A stretch of 64,000 nucleotides of DNA from Acidobacteriota bacterium (GTDB lineage Bacteria > Acidobacteriota > Terriglobia > Bryobacterales > Bryobacteraceae), in contig JACQZR010000007.1 of assembly GCA_016213775.1 (NCBI GenBank), positions 51,626-115,625 of the forward strand, given 5' to 3'. How positions within the stretch are numbered: the stretch's first letter is position 1; the number at the start of each line of letters is the position of its first letter. Below, in pieces: positions 33,635-42,713 of the stretch. A program made the position numbers and the translations under genes. The notes beneath the pieces were generated by a model. It searched no databases. It was not told the origin of the DNA and saw only the letters and a list, made by a program, of their open reading frames with translations.

Positions 33635-34812
33635 AGCGCGTGGCCGTACTCGGCGGCGGCCCGGCCGGGTCGTTTGCCGCCGCCAAGCTCGCGGCAGCGG
33701 GTCTGGAAACAACGGTCATTGACGAAAAGCTGGCGTGGGAGAAGCCATGCGGCGGCGGCATTACTTACAAGGCGTACGAGAAGTACACTTTCCTGAAAGA
33801 CAATGCGACTCCGAAACAACTGGTAACGGAAACGGTTGTGGCTGCGCCGCAAGCGGGTTCAGCGAGGATGACGCTTCGGCAGCCGCTCATCATCTACTCG
33901 CGGCTGGATCTGAATGGCATGATGCTCAACCGTGCGCGGTCGGCCGGAGCGCAGGTGGAGAAGGCGCGTGTGACGTCGCTGGAACGGCGGGACAAGCGCT
34001 GGGTGCTGAAGACGCGGCATGGAGACATCGACGCCGATTACTGTATTGTGGCGACGGGTGCGCGCAATCCGCTACGCGACGTGGGGACGCAGTTGCGGCC
34101 GTCGGATACGATGATTGCGCTTGGCTATTTTGTGCCGAGCGCGCAGCCGCACATTGATATTCAATTCCTGGAGAGGCTGGAAGGCTACATCTGGGTTTTC
34201 CCGCGGCACAGTCACCTGTCGGTGGGAATATGCGGCAAGGGGGAGACGGCGCAGAAACTGCGCGCGCGGCTGGAAGCGTATATGCGCGCTAAGGAACTGG
34301 ATTACACGAAAGGGCAGTTTTACAGCCACTTGCTGCCGTCGTTGGAGACACCGGCGTGGCGGAGTAATCGCATCGCAGGCGATGGTTGGATGGCAGTGGG
34401 AGATGCGGGCGGGCTGGTGGATCCGATTACCGGGGAGGGTCTTTATTACGCGATGCGATCAGCGGATCTGGCCACCGATACTATCCTGCGCGACGAGCAT
34501 CCGGTGGGCGAGTTTTCAGCGGCGTACCGGCGGCTGCTGCATCGTGACTTTACCGACGACCTGGCGTTCGGCGCGCTGCTGGCGCGGCGTGTGTTCATGG
34601 GCAAGTTCCTGTTCCGCACGGTTCCCAACCGGATGGTGGACTTCATGCGGCGCAGTCCGTTGTTCCTGGACCTGATGCAGGATTTGTTCGCGGGGACACA
34701 GCCTTATTCGACGCTGCGCGCGCGGCTGCTGCGTAATCTGCATGGGACGTTGGGGGAAGTGTTCATGAACATGTTTCTGAAGCACGTCATCCCGCAGAGC
34801 CAGCAAGCCTGA
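33631..34812 (+). CDS. FAD-dependent geranylgeranyl-reductase-family oxidoreductase
   Basis: This 393-residue flavoprotein begins with a Rossmann FAD motif ([29 protein letters not shown]) followed by the family hallmark EKPCGGGI. Further motifs are [11 protein letters not shown] and [23 protein letters not shown]. It belongs with geranylgeranyl reductases that saturate isoprenoid chains of quinones, lipids or chlorophyll. The hemL gene follows after ten bases, so the pair may be one tetrapyrrole/isoprenoid operon. No other photosynthesis genes are seen, so a quinone or lipid role is more likely. Confidence 0.85.
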   Translation: MKRVAVLGGGPAGSFAAAKLAAAGLETTVIDEKLAWEKPCGGGITYKAYEKYTFLKDNATPKQLVTETVVAAPQAGSARMTLRQPLIIYSRLDLNGMMLNRARSAGAQVEKARVTSLERRDKRWVLKTRHGDIDADYCIVATGARNPLRDVGTQLRPSDTMIALGYFVPSAQPHIDIQFLERLEGYIWVFPRHSHLSVGICGKGETAQKLRARLEAYMRAKELDYTKGQFYSHLLPSLETPAWRSNRIAGDGWMAVGDAGGLVDPITGEGLYYAMRSADLATDTILRDEHPVGEFSAAYRRLLHRDFTDDLAFGALLARRVFMGKFLFRTVPNRMVDFMRRSPLFLDLMQDLFAGTQPYSTLRARLLRNLHGTLGEVFMNMFLKHVIPQSQQA

Positions 34813-34822
34813 TACTGGAATC

Positions 34823-36088
34823 ATGAGCAGCAAACGATCGGAAGTGTTGTTTGAACGCGCAAAGAAGATCATTCCCGGTGGCGTGAACTCGCCGGTGCGC
34901 GCATTCCGCGGAGTCGGCGGGACGCCGCGGTTCATTCGCAGAGGCAAAGGTGCGCGGCTGGCGGATGAGGACGGGAACAGCTACATCGACTACGTCGGGT
35001 CGTGGGGGCCGCTGCTGTTAGGCCACCGGCATCCGGAAGTGGTGCAGGCGCTGCGGGAGATTCTCGAGATCGGGACGAGCTTTGGTGCGCCGACGGAGCG
35101 CGAGATCGAACTGGCGGAGATGATTCGCGAGGCTGTGCCGTCGATGGAGATGGTACGGCTGGTGAACTCGGGGACTGAAGCCACGATGAGCGCGATTCGA
35201 GTGGCGCGCGGGTTCACGGGGCGCGATCTCACCATTAAGTTTGAAGGCTGCTATCACGGGCATGTGGATTCGCTGCTGGTGAAAGCGGGATCCGGGATGG
35301 CGACGCTGGCGATTGCCGATGCCGTTGGGGTGCCGGCTGCTTTCGCCGCCACTACCATTGCGCTGCCGTACAACAACGTCGCGGCGGTGGAGCAGGCGTT
35401 TGAGCAGCACAAGGAGCAGATCGCGTCCATCATTGTTGAGCCGGTGGTGGGCAATATGGGATGCGTGCCGCCGCTGCCGGGGTATTTGCAGGCGCTGCGG
35501 GAGATCACTGCGCGTCATGGTGCTTTGCTGATTTTCGATGAAGTGATGACGGGGTTCCGCGTGTCGCATGGCGGGGCGCAGCAGCTTTACGGGATTCAAC
35601 CGGATCTGACGACGTTGGGCAAGGTGATCGGCGGCGGACTTCCGATTGGGGCGTACGGCGGGCGCGCGGACATCATGTCGAAGGTTGCGCCGCTGGGTCC
35701 GATTTACCAGGCGGGAACGCTTTCGGGCAATCCGCTGGCGGTGGCGGCGGGACTGGCGATGCTGCGCCACTTGAAGGCGAATCCTGGGGTGTACGAGAAG
35801 CTCGAGGCAATGGCTGGCGCGCTGTGCGCCGATCCTCCGCGGGGGATCACGGTGAATCGAGTGGGGTCGATGTTCACGTTCTTCTTCACGGATGGTCCGG
35901 TGGTGGATTGGGATAGCGCGGCGAAGTGCGACAAAGAGCGGTATGGGCGGTTCTTTCACTGGATGCTGGATCATGATGTGTACCTGGCGCCGTCGCAGTT
36001 TGAGGCGGCGTTTTTGTCGGCGGCACATACGATGGAGGACATCGAGCATACACGTCAGGCGGCGGCGGCGTTTTTCGCGCAGGGGTGA
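34823..36088 (+). CDS. hemL: Glutamate-1-semialdehyde 2,1-aminomutase
   Basis: This 421-residue enzyme matches HemL in length and sequence: [58 protein letters not shown] and the PLP lysine in [18 protein letters not shown]. It converts glutamate-1-semialdehyde to 5-aminolevulinate in the C5 route to tetrapyrroles. It is cytoplasmic and co-directional with the flavoprotein gene. Confidence 0.95.
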   Translation: MSSKRSEVLFERAKKIIPGGVNSPVRAFRGVGGTPRFIRRGKGARLADEDGNSYIDYVGSWGPLLLGHRHPEVVQALREILEIGTSFGAPTEREIELAEMIREAVPSMEMVRLVNSGTEATMSAIRVARGFTGRDLTIKFEGCYHGHVDSLLVKAGSGMATLAIADAVGVPAAFAATTIALPYNNVAAVEQAFEQHKEQIASIIVEPVVGNMGCVPPLPGYLQALREITARHGALLIFDEVMTGFRVSHGGAQQLYGIQPDLTTLGKVIGGGLPIGAYGGRADIMSKVAPLGPIYQAGTLSGNPLAVAAGLAMLRHLKANPGVYEKLEAMAGALCADPPRGITVNRVGSMFTFFFTDGPVVDWDSAAKCDKERYGRFFHWMLDHDVYLAPSQFEAAFLSAAHTMEDIEHTRQAAAAFFAQG

Positions 36089-36095
36089 ACCATGG

Positions 36096-36311
36096 CTGGT
36101 AGTACATATTGAGGATGTTCTACGAACTGTTGAGGCTCTCGCCCCTTCTGAGCAATTGCGCCTGGTCGCGGAATTAGCTTCCCGGCTGAGTGGCCGGTTG
36201 GATTCGCCCCCGCGCAGCTTGATGGAACTGGAAGGACTGGGTGAAGAGATCTGGAAGGGTGTTGACGTCGATGAGTACCTGCGGCGGGAGCGCACCTCGT
36301 CGGATGGATAG
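36096..36311 (+). CDS. VapB-like antitoxin with non-standard start
   Basis: The 71-residue reading LVVHIEDVLRTVEALAPSEQ, then LRLVAELASRLSGRLDSPPRSLMELEGLG and EEIWKGVDVDEYLRRERTS, is a typical small antitoxin. No ATG, GTG or TTG opens the frame; the likely start is CTG at 36096. Three bases upstream, ATG 36092 opens a frame that stops after seven codons. If a four-base insertion (GCTG) were removed, ATG would lead directly to GTAGTACAT in frame. The gene is either CTG-started or frameshifted. It precedes a PIN toxin. Confidence 0.6.
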   Translation: MVVHIEDVLRTVEALAPSEQLRLVAELASRLSGRLDSPPRSLMELEGLGEEIWKGVDVDEYLRRERTSSDG

Positions 36312-36337
36312 AGTCGCTTCGCGGCTGCACTGTCGCG

Positions 36338-36757
36338 TTGGACACGGCTCCAGTCATCTACTTCATCGAGCGGCATCCAGTCTACCTCGATCGGCTGAGA
36401 CCGTTTTTCGCGGCTGCTGGCAATAAAGAGTTCCGTCTTGTGACCTCGATGGTCACGCTCTTAGAGGTCTTGGTGCATGCCATCCGTAGCCAGCGCGTTG
36501 ATCTCGTGCAACAATACCGTTCTATACTGATGCATTCGGATAGTCTCAGTACCTTGCCCATGAGCCGGTCGGTTGCCGAGGAGGCTGCGCGCCTGCGTGC
36601 ACAGCTTGGTCTAAAGACTCCCGACGCAATCCAGTTCGCAACGGCGCTTACGGCGGGGGCCAGCTATTTTCTGACTAACGACAAAAGTCTACCTTCTATA
36701 GCCGGCTGTTCCCTGCTGATAGTGGATGAACTGCCTCCCAGTGTCCTGCACCATTGA
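36338..36757 (+). CDS. VapC-like PIN-domain ribonuclease toxin
   Basis: From TTG 36338 the protein has 139 residues with the PIN signatures: DTAPVIYFIE (first Asp), TSMVTLLEVLVHAI (Glu), LKTPDAIQFATAL (Asp) and FLTNDKSL (last Asp). It should cleave RNA in a metal-dependent way. In this frame, coding sequence resembling the true N-terminus extends upstream (ESLRGCTVALDTAP), but the nearby ATG at 36304 is out of frame by one base. The native start may be damaged, with TTG as fallback. Confidence 0.7.
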   Translation: MDTAPVIYFIERHPVYLDRLRPFFAAAGNKEFRLVTSMVTLLEVLVHAIRSQRVDLVQQYRSILMHSDSLSTLPMSRSVAEEAARLRAQLGLKTPDAIQFATALTAGASYFLTNDKSLPSIAGCSLLIVDELPPSVLHH

Positions 36758-36770
36758 GTGCAGACGCGCC

Positions 36771-37298
36771 TCAGGCTTGCTCGTCCGGCGGCGGGCTCTT
36801 CGCGATTGTTGCGGTGTATAGCCTGCGGCCGGCTATCCACGAGACGGCGAAGAAGCAGAGCAGGCTGCAGGAGATGAGAATGATCTGGCGCGTGGGGGAG
36901 AGGTAGCGTGCTTCTCTCGCGGTAACGTCGGCGGTGAGCGAGCCCTTGACGGCCACCTTCAGTTGCGTGTTGCCTTGGTGGCGGTTGTCGACCACGACGT
37001 AGTATTCGCCAGGGGTTGGGATGTAGGTTTTCAGTTTCCCGTTGGCGGCGAAGTCGGTGATGGCGAGCTGATGGTAGTCGCGATCGGCTTCGAGGCGGGG
37101 AAGCTCGTTCTTGGGGATGACGATCAGGCGCGCGGTCAATTCAGGACGCGAAGTGCGGAACTCCAGTTCGAGGTCCGCGGGCCGGTTCTTCACGGAGAAA
37201 TGCATGGACTTGATGCTGGCGGGACGGAGAGTCAGCACCTTCTCGAACGATTGGGTGTTCGGGTTGACGGCCAGCAGCAGTAGTGCCGGAAGGATCAC
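36771..37298 (-). CDS. Membrane-anchored exported protein, unknown function
   Basis: This 175-residue protein has a hydrophobic N-terminus (MILPALLLLAVNP), a beta-rich domain (LTLRPASIKSMHFSVKNRP, GKLKTYIPTPGEYYVVVDNRHQG) that looks like a pre-peptidase-type sandwich, and a C-terminal transmembrane helix (RQIILISCSLLCFFAVSWIAG) with a short cytosolic tail. It overlaps the amidohydrolase gene upstream by four bases. No family could be named. Confidence 0.6.
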   Translation of the reverse strand: MILPALLLLAVNPNTQSFEKVLTLRPASIKSMHFSVKNRPADLELEFRTSRPELTARLIVIPKNELPRLEADRDYHQLAITDFAANGKLKTYIPTPGEYYVVVDNRHQGNTQLKVAVKGSLTADVTAREARYLSPTRQIILISCSLLCFFAVSWIAGRRLYTATIAKSPPPDEQA

Positions 37299-38935
37299 TG
37301 CTTCTCCTGATAGACGATGCGTCCGCCGGTGGAGGTGAGGAGCACGCGGGTTGTGAGGATTTCTTTCGGCGGCACCTGCAGGATGTCTTTGGACAGCATG
37401 ACGAAATCCGCGAGTTTGCCGGCTTGGAGCGAGCCTTTCTCCTTCTCCTCAAAGGCGGCGTAGGCGCCGGTGATGGTCCAGGAGCGGAGGGCTTCCTCGC
37501 GCGACATCTTCTGATCGGGCATCCAGCCGTTGGCGGGTGATCCGTCGTGATCCTGGCGCGTGATGGACGCGTAGAAACCCCAAAGCGGGTTGGCGCTTTC
37601 GACGGGGAAGTCCGAGCCGTTGGCGACGGTGACACCGAGTTTGCGGAAGCGCTCCCAGGCATAGGCGCCGGGGATTCGATTTGGGCCGACGCGCTTTTCG
37701 GCCCAGCGCATGTCACTGGTGGCGTGCGTGGCCTGCATCGAGGCGATGATGGAATAGCGAGCGAACGAGGGCATGTCGTCGAGCGAGACGATTTGCGAAT
37801 GCTCGACGCGGAAGCGCTTGTCGTTCCTCCCGCCGAGGGCGGCGGCGTAGGCATCGAGCACATTGCGATTGGCGAGATCGCCGATGGCATGCGTGTTGAC
37901 CTGGAAGCCGCGCGCGGCGGCTTGCCTGGATACTCTCTCGATGTCCTCCTTTTTGGCGAGGACGAGGCCGCGGTTGGAAGGCTCGTCGGAGTAGGGCTCT
38001 TTCATCGCAGCGCCGCGCGAGCCAAGTGCGCCGTCGGCCACAAGTTTGATGCTACGGACGGTGAGGTGCGGTCCGATTTCGGGGCCTCGTTTCAGCCAGT
38101 CCTCCCACAGGCGGCCTGCGCCGCCGATCATGGCGTAAGCTCGCACGGGCAGTGCGTTCTTCGCGATCAGGGAGCGGTAGGCCGCGATCACTTCGGCGCT
38201 AACGCCGGCGTCGTGTACGGTGGTGAGGCCGAGGCGGGCGCACTCCTCAGCGGCGCGGCGGAGACGGCGTAGTAGCGCGTCATTGCCGGCGGAGGGGATG
38301 CGCCGCGAGACCAAACCCTGTGCGCGATCCACGAGAATGCCGGTGGGTTTGCCGGAGGCGTCGCGGATAATTTTTCCACCGTCGGGATCTTTGGTGGCGG
38401 CGTTGACGTCGGCCATTTCGAGGGCTTTACGATTGACCCATGCGGCGTGGCCATCGACGCGCGTGAGGTAGACCGGATGATCGGGGGTGACTGCGGAAAG
38501 GTCATCGGCGTTTGGAAATTCACCGCCGGGGAAGCGGGTCTGGTCCCAAGCGCGGCCACGGATCCATTCGCCTTTGGGGCGGGACTGCGCGGCTTTCTGC
38601 ACAGCGCGGGCTACCTCCGCGGCCGAGGCGGAGGTGCGGAAATCGAGGATCTCGAGGCTTTCGCCGAAGTTGGCCATGTGGCCGTGGGAATCAATGAAGC
38701 CGGGGATGATGGCCGCGCCTTTGGCATCGATGCGGCGGGTGGCCGGTCCGACATGCCGGGAGAGGTCATTTCCCACTGCGAGAATGCGCTCTCCTTTGAC
38801 GGCGATGGCGCGTGCTTTCGGCTGCGCCGCATCCACTGTGTATACTACCGCGTTGTCGATAACCCAGTCGGCGGGCTGCGCCCACGCAGGCAGCGCCAAC
38901 GAAATACTCGCCAACATGGCTAAAATGGGGAGCAT
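37295..38935 (-). CDS. Exported YtcJ-like metal-dependent amidohydrolase
   Basis: The protein has 546 residues from ATG 38935. A signal peptide (MLPILAMLASISLALPAWAQ) precedes an amidohydrolase-3/YtcJ-type barrel: IIPGFIDSHGHM carries the first metal His pair, then TTVHDAG, FQVNTHAIGD and RVEHSQIV. Family members hydrolyse N-acyl or similar bonds, and few have known substrates. An open frame extends 43 codons further upstream, but it would bury the signal peptide. The divergent MauE-thioredoxin gene starts only about ten bases away, so the promoters overlap. Confidence 0.8.
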   Translation of the reverse strand: MLPILAMLASISLALPAWAQPADWVIDNAVVYTVDAAQPKARAIAVKGERILAVGNDLSRHVGPATRRIDAKGAAIIPGFIDSHGHMANFGESLEILDFRTSASAAEVARAVQKAAQSRPKGEWIRGRAWDQTRFPGGEFPNADDLSAVTPDHPVYLTRVDGHAAWVNRKALEMADVNAATKDPDGGKIIRDASGKPTGILVDRAQGLVSRRIPSAGNDALLRRLRRAAEECARLGLTTVHDAGVSAEVIAAYRSLIAKNALPVRAYAMIGGAGRLWEDWLKRGPEIGPHLTVRSIKLVADGALGSRGAAMKEPYSDEPSNRGLVLAKKEDIERVSRQAAARGFQVNTHAIGDLANRNVLDAYAAALGGRNDKRFRVEHSQIVSLDDMPSFARYSIIASMQATHATSDMRWAEKRVGPNRIPGAYAWERFRKLGVTVANGSDFPVESANPLWGFYASITRQDHDGSPANGWMPDQKMSREEALRSWTITGAYAAFEEKEKGSLQAGKLADFVMLSKDILQVPPKEILTTRVLLTSTGGRIVYQEKQ

Positions 38936-38945
38936 GGAAGACAGT

Positions 38946-39854
38946 ATGGCACACCCCCGCTTTGCGGCTGAGGTGGATTTGCCTGCCTGGAAGAACGGGG
39001 CAGCGCTGGTTTGCGCGGTGTTGTTGGCGGCGTTGTTTCTGGTGTCCGGATTATGGAAGACCACCGATCCTTACAGCGCCGCGGCGAGGCTGGCGCAAGC
39101 CAAAGTGCCTGGAGATCTGAGCATCCCCGGAGCGGTAGTGTTGGGAACCATCGAAGTATTTGCTGCGGTGCTGTTGCTGATGCCGAGGTTCCGGCGTTGG
39201 GGCGCCTGGCTCACGGGTATGATGCTCGTCTTCTTCATGGCCTACGTGGGCTTCTTCTATAACGAATTGCGCGGGGAGGAATGCAGTTGCTTTCCGTGGA
39301 TCAAACGCGCGGTGGGACCCGGGTTCTTCATCGGCGACTTGGGTATGCTGGCCTTGGCGGGGATTGCCGGCTGGTGGGCGCGGCCATCGGTAAACATGCG
39401 CACGGCGGGCATGATCCTGGCAGGCATCTCGGTGTTCGCGGCGGCGTCGTTTGGGATGGCGATGCGGCAGAACAGCGGTACGAAGGCACCCGACTACGCC
39501 ACTGTCGATGGGAAGAAGACTCCGTTGACGCTGGGCAAGGTGATGCTTTACTTCTACGATCCGGAGTGTCTGCATTGCGATGAGGCGGCCAGGCGCATGG
39601 CCACTCATAACTGGAAGGACACGACGATCGTCGCGATTCCGACGCGGATGCCGCAATTCGCGGGGGATTTTCTGAAGTCGACGAAGCTGCCGGCAGGTAC
39701 GTCGAATGATTACGAGCTGCTCAAGAAGACGTTTCCGTTCGGCGATCCGCCTTACGGGGTGGCGTTGGAGAATGGACGGCAGAAGGCCGCGCTGCCGATC
39801 TTCGACAAGAAAGAGCCGGAAGCGGAGCTGCGCAGACTCGGGTTCATCCAATAG
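38946..39854 (+). CDS. MauE/DoxX-like membrane protein fused to thioredoxin-like domain, copy 1
   Basis: This roughly 302-residue protein has four transmembrane helices of the MauE/DoxX type (AALVCAVLLAALFLVSGLWK, LTGMMLVFFMAYVGFFYNEL) with a CSCFPW loop, then a membrane hairpin and a C-terminal thioredoxin-like domain with a CLHC redox motif (YDPECLHCDEAA). MauE-type proteins help form disulfides in periplasmic proteins. I start at ATG 38946; nearby in-frame ATGs at 38934 and 38925 are possible. A close paralogue follows at 40083. Confidence 0.72.
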   Translation: MAHPRFAAEVDLPAWKNGAALVCAVLLAALFLVSGLWKTTDPYSAAARLAQAKVPGDLSIPGAVVLGTIEVFAAVLLLMPRFRRWGAWLTGMMLVFFMAYVGFFYNELRGEECSCFPWIKRAVGPGFFIGDLGMLALAGIAGWWARPSVNMRTAGMILAGISVFAAASFGMAMRQNSGTKAPDYATVDGKKTPLTLGKVMLYFYDPECLHCDEAARRMATHNWKDTTIVAIPTRMPQFAGDFLKSTKLPAGTSNDYELLKKTFPFGDPPYGVALENGRQKAALPIFDKKEPEAELRRLGFIQ

Positions 39855-39961
39855 ACTCCACGTGAGGGGGCCAGAACCTAATGGCCACCGATGAACGCCT
39901 CACGACCGGCCTTTGGCGCGGTCGCCCGATGGATGAAAATGGGTGTCAATGCGAACGCGGA

Positions 39962-40002
39962 GTTTCACGCAAAAACGCAAAGGAAGGACGCAAAAGCGCA
40001 AA
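39962..40002 (+). repeat. GCAAA-rich intergenic repeat, family 1, copy B
   Basis: GTTTCACGCAAAAACGC, then AAAGGAAGGACGCAAAAG and CGCAAA. It is almost identical to 28456-28497. It lies in the 228-base gap between the two MauE-thioredoxin genes. Confidence 0.75.
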
Positions 40003-40082
40003 TAGGGCGGAGCAACACAGATAAGACGACGGATAGGGTGCGTTGGTTGTGACATTGCCAGGGGTTGTGCGTCTACTGATGT

Positions 40083-40964
40083 GTGCAGTCATCGAAACAA
40101 GGGGCCAAAGTAGCTGCTGTCAGTGCGTTCGTACTCGCGGCGATGTTCCTTTCGGCGGGGATCTGGAAGCTCACTGATCCGGTGGGATGGTCGGCGACGC
40201 TGTCGCAGTTGAAGGTGTCGTCGCAACTGGCGCTGGCAGGGGCGATAGCGCTGGGGATCGTGGAAGTATGGTGCGCGGTGTTGTTGCTGGTGCCGCGCCA
40301 CCGCCGTTGGGGAGCGTGGGTTACGGCCGCTCTGCTGGTTTTCTTCATGGTCTACATCGGCTACTTCTATGAAGAGCTGCGCGGCAAGGATTGTTCGTGC
40401 TTTCCGTGGATGAAGCGGGCGGTGGGACCCGGCTTTTTTATAGGCGATCTGCTGATGCTGTTGCTTGCCGGCGCTGCCGGCTGGTGGGCGCAACGATCCG
40501 GCAATGTTCGTGCCGCGGGTCTCTCGCTGATGGGCGTGGTAGCCTTTGCGGGTGCGTCGTATGGCGTGGTGTCGATGCGGAGCGCCGGCGTTCGCGCGCC
40601 GGACCACATCACGGTGGACGGCAAGCAGACCGCTTTCTCGCAAGGCAAGACGCTGCTCTACTTCTACGACCCGGAATGCCTGCACTGCGATGAAGCGGCG
40701 CGGCGGCTTTCGACGCACAAATGGAACGATACGGCGATTGTGGCGATCCCGACGCGCATGCCGCAATTCGCGGCTGATTTCCTGAAGTCAACGAAGTTGC
40801 CGGCAGGCACCTCGAATGACCACGAGGTGCTGAAGAAGACGTTTCCGTTCGGAGATCCGCCGTATGCGGTGGCTTTGGAGAATGGCCGGCAGATGGCCGC
40901 GCTGCCGTTGTTCGACAAGAAGGAACCGGAGGCGTCGCTGCGCGCGCTGGGATTTATTCAGTAG
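40083..40964 (+). CDS. MauE/DoxX-like membrane protein fused to thioredoxin-like domain, copy 2
   Basis: This 293-residue paralogue of the previous gene shares the helices, the CSCFPWMKRAVGPGFFIGD loop and the CLHC-containing thioredoxin domain. The last 110 residues differ at few positions (both contain TRMPQFA.DFLKSTKLPAGTSND and KKTFPFGDPPY). The start is GTG 40083. A recent tandem duplication is the simplest explanation. The 3' end overlaps the end of the convergent response-regulator gene by 11 bases. Confidence 0.72.
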   Translation: MQSSKQGAKVAAVSAFVLAAMFLSAGIWKLTDPVGWSATLSQLKVSSQLALAGAIALGIVEVWCAVLLLVPRHRRWGAWVTAALLVFFMVYIGYFYEELRGKDCSCFPWMKRAVGPGFFIGDLLMLLLAGAAGWWAQRSGNVRAAGLSLMGVVAFAGASYGVVSMRSAGVRAPDHITVDGKQTAFSQGKTLLYFYDPECLHCDEAARRLSTHKWNDTAIVAIPTRMPQFAADFLKSTKLPAGTSNDHEVLKKTFPFGDPPYAVALENGRQMAALPLFDKKEPEASLRALGFIQ

Positions 40965-42330
40965 CGTGCACGGTGCTGAGGCCGTATTTCTTTATGCGGT
41001 AGCGGAGTCTGTCGCGTGTGATGTTGAGCAGCTTGGCGGCCTGGGTTTGATTGCCACTGCTGCGGTCAAGAGCATCGAGGAGGAGACGTTTCTCCTGCTC
41101 ATCCAAGCCTTCGGGTCCACTGCCATCGTCGTCTGCGAGGCGTGCCTCGATCTCTCCGTTCTGGAGCAGGTAGAGGGGCAGGTCTTCCAGGTCGACCATG
41201 TCTCCCTGGGCCATCATGCACGCATGACCCACGACGTTTTCCAACTCGCGTACATTTCCCGGCCAGGCGTGGCGCTGGAGGGCGTATTGGGCGCGGTGAG
41301 TAAGCCCGAGTATGCGTTTGCCGTAGAGTTCTGTGAACTTGCGCAGAAAGTGCATCTGCAGAAGCGGGAGATCGCCCGCGCGCTCTGCGAGTGAGGGAGT
41401 CTGGATCTCGACCATGGCGAGGCGATAGTACAAATCTTCGCGAAAACGTTTCGCTTTGACGTCGGCGCGAAGGTCGCGGTTGGTGGCCGCGATGACACGC
41501 ACATTGATACGGCGGGGCGTGAGCGAGCCGACGCGGAGCACTTCCTGATTCTGCAGGGTCCGAAGCAGCTTGGCTTGCGCGGCGAGGGGCATGTCTCCGA
41601 TTTCATCGAGGAAGATGCCTCCATCGTTGGCGGCTTCAAAGAGTCCCATCTTGTCGTTGGTAGCGCCGGTGAAGGATCCGCGTACGTGGCCGAACAACTC
41701 GCTCTCGAAGAGCGTCTCGACGACGGCGGAGCAGTTCAGCACGACGAGTTCCCTGCGGCGCACGGGGCTGAGGCTGTGGAGGGCGCGGGCCACCAGTTCC
41801 TTCCCTGTTCCGGTGGGGCCGCTGATGAGGACACTGCGGTAGTGCGGGGCGACGCGTTCGATGCGCGAGAACATCTGCCAGATCTGCGGGCTGTTGCCGA
41901 TGATGCCCTCCAACTGGCAGCGCTCGGAGAGCTCGCTTTCGAGCTGCCGCACGCGAAGGCGGCGGTTGACTCGCGCGAGCAGAGCCTGGACACGCTCGCG
42001 CACGGCGGCTATCTGAATGGGCTTGTTGAGGTAGTCGCTGGCGCCCTTCTTGATCGCCTCCACAGCCGACTCGGTTGAGTAGTGGGCGGTCATGAGAATC
42101 ACTTCAGTGGAGGGGTCCAACTCCATGATTCGCTCGAGCACTTCCATGCCGGATAGCCCCGGCATCATCAGGTCAGTGAGCACAATTTGCGGGCGGTGTT
42201 GTCGCACCAGGTCGAGACCTTGCTCGGGGTCGCTGGCGGTGAGGATTCGCAGGCCCTCTCCCGCCAGAGCGGTGGAGACAATTTCCAGGCTTCCCGGGTT
42301 GTCGTCAATCACCAAAAGGGTGGGTGCCAT
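40954..42330 (-). CDS. NtrC-family sigma-54 response regulator
   Basis: This 458-residue protein has an N-terminal receiver (phospho-acceptor Asp53 in VLTDLMMPG), an AAA+ sigma-54-interaction domain with Walker A GPTGTGKE, the sigma-54 loop reading GSFTGA instead of the usual GAFTGA, and a Fis-type helix-turn-helix (GNQTQAAKLLNITRDRLRYRIKKYGL). It activates sigma-54 promoters when phosphorylated, probably by the hybrid kinase upstream. It is the last gene of the kinase-receiver-regulator set. Confidence 0.88.
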   Translation of the reverse strand: MAPTLLVIDDNPGSLEIVSTALAGEGLRILTASDPEQGLDLVRQHRPQIVLTDLMMPGLSGMEVLERIMELDPSTEVILMTAHYSTESAVEAIKKGASDYLNKPIQIAAVRERVQALLARVNRRLRVRQLESELSERCQLEGIIGNSPQIWQMFSRIERVAPHYRSVLISGPTGTGKELVARALHSLSPVRRRELVVLNCSAVVETLFESELFGHVRGSFTGATNDKMGLFEAANDGGIFLDEIGDMPLAAQAKLLRTLQNQEVLRVGSLTPRRINVRVIAATNRDLRADVKAKRFREDLYYRLAMVEIQTPSLAERAGDLPLLQMHFLRKFTELYGKRILGLTHRAQYALQRHAWPGNVRELENVVGHACMMAQGDMVDLEDLPLYLLQNGEIEARLADDDGSGPEGLDEQEKRLLLDALDRSSGNQTQAAKLLNITRDRLRYRIKKYGLSTVHATE

Positions 42331-42347
42331 TTCTAACTCTCTCCTGG

Positions 42348-42713
42348 TCAGCCGAGGAGTAGATCCGCTACCAAACGGCGCAGATGCTCAATGTTGATCG
42401 GCTTGGAAATATGTGCATTGAACCCGGCATCGAGGGCTTTCTCCTTATCACCGGTCATGGCGAAGGCGGTCACGGCGATTGCCGGGATGTGTTGGAAATC
42501 GGGGTGCTGGCGTATGCTGCGGATTGTCTGATAGCCGTCCGCGCGGGGCATCTGGATGTCGAGCAGCAGCAGATCCGGGGATTCCCGGAGGGCCAGATCG
42601 ACGGCCTCTTCCCCGTCGGCGGCTTCAATCACTCGGTAGCCCTTGCATTCCAACGACATGCGCAGAATCTCGCGATTCCCCGAATGATCGTCAGCCACCA
42701 GGATGGTTCTCAT
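42348..42713 (-). CDS. Single-domain response regulator (CheY-like)
   Basis: This 121-residue protein is one receiver domain: acidic pair DD at 8-9, phospho-acceptor Asp52 in LLLLDIQMPRADG, a Thr in AVTAFAM and Lys in SKPIN. It has no output domain and may pass phosphate between the hybrid kinase and the NtrC-type regulator, or act on another target. It overlaps the kinase gene by 23 bases. Confidence 0.88.
   Translation of the reverse strand: MRTILVADDHSGNREILRMSLECKGYRVIEAADGEEAVDLALRESPDLLLLDIQMPRADGYQTIRSIRQHPDFQHIPAIAVTAFAMTGDKEKALDAGFNAHISKPINIEHLRRLVADLLLG

Noticed and set aside
33133..33852. N-terminal extension of the glycoside hydrolase frame
   Set aside because: It crosses the lipoprotein and flavoprotein genes and lacks an export signal; the signal peptide begins at 33132.
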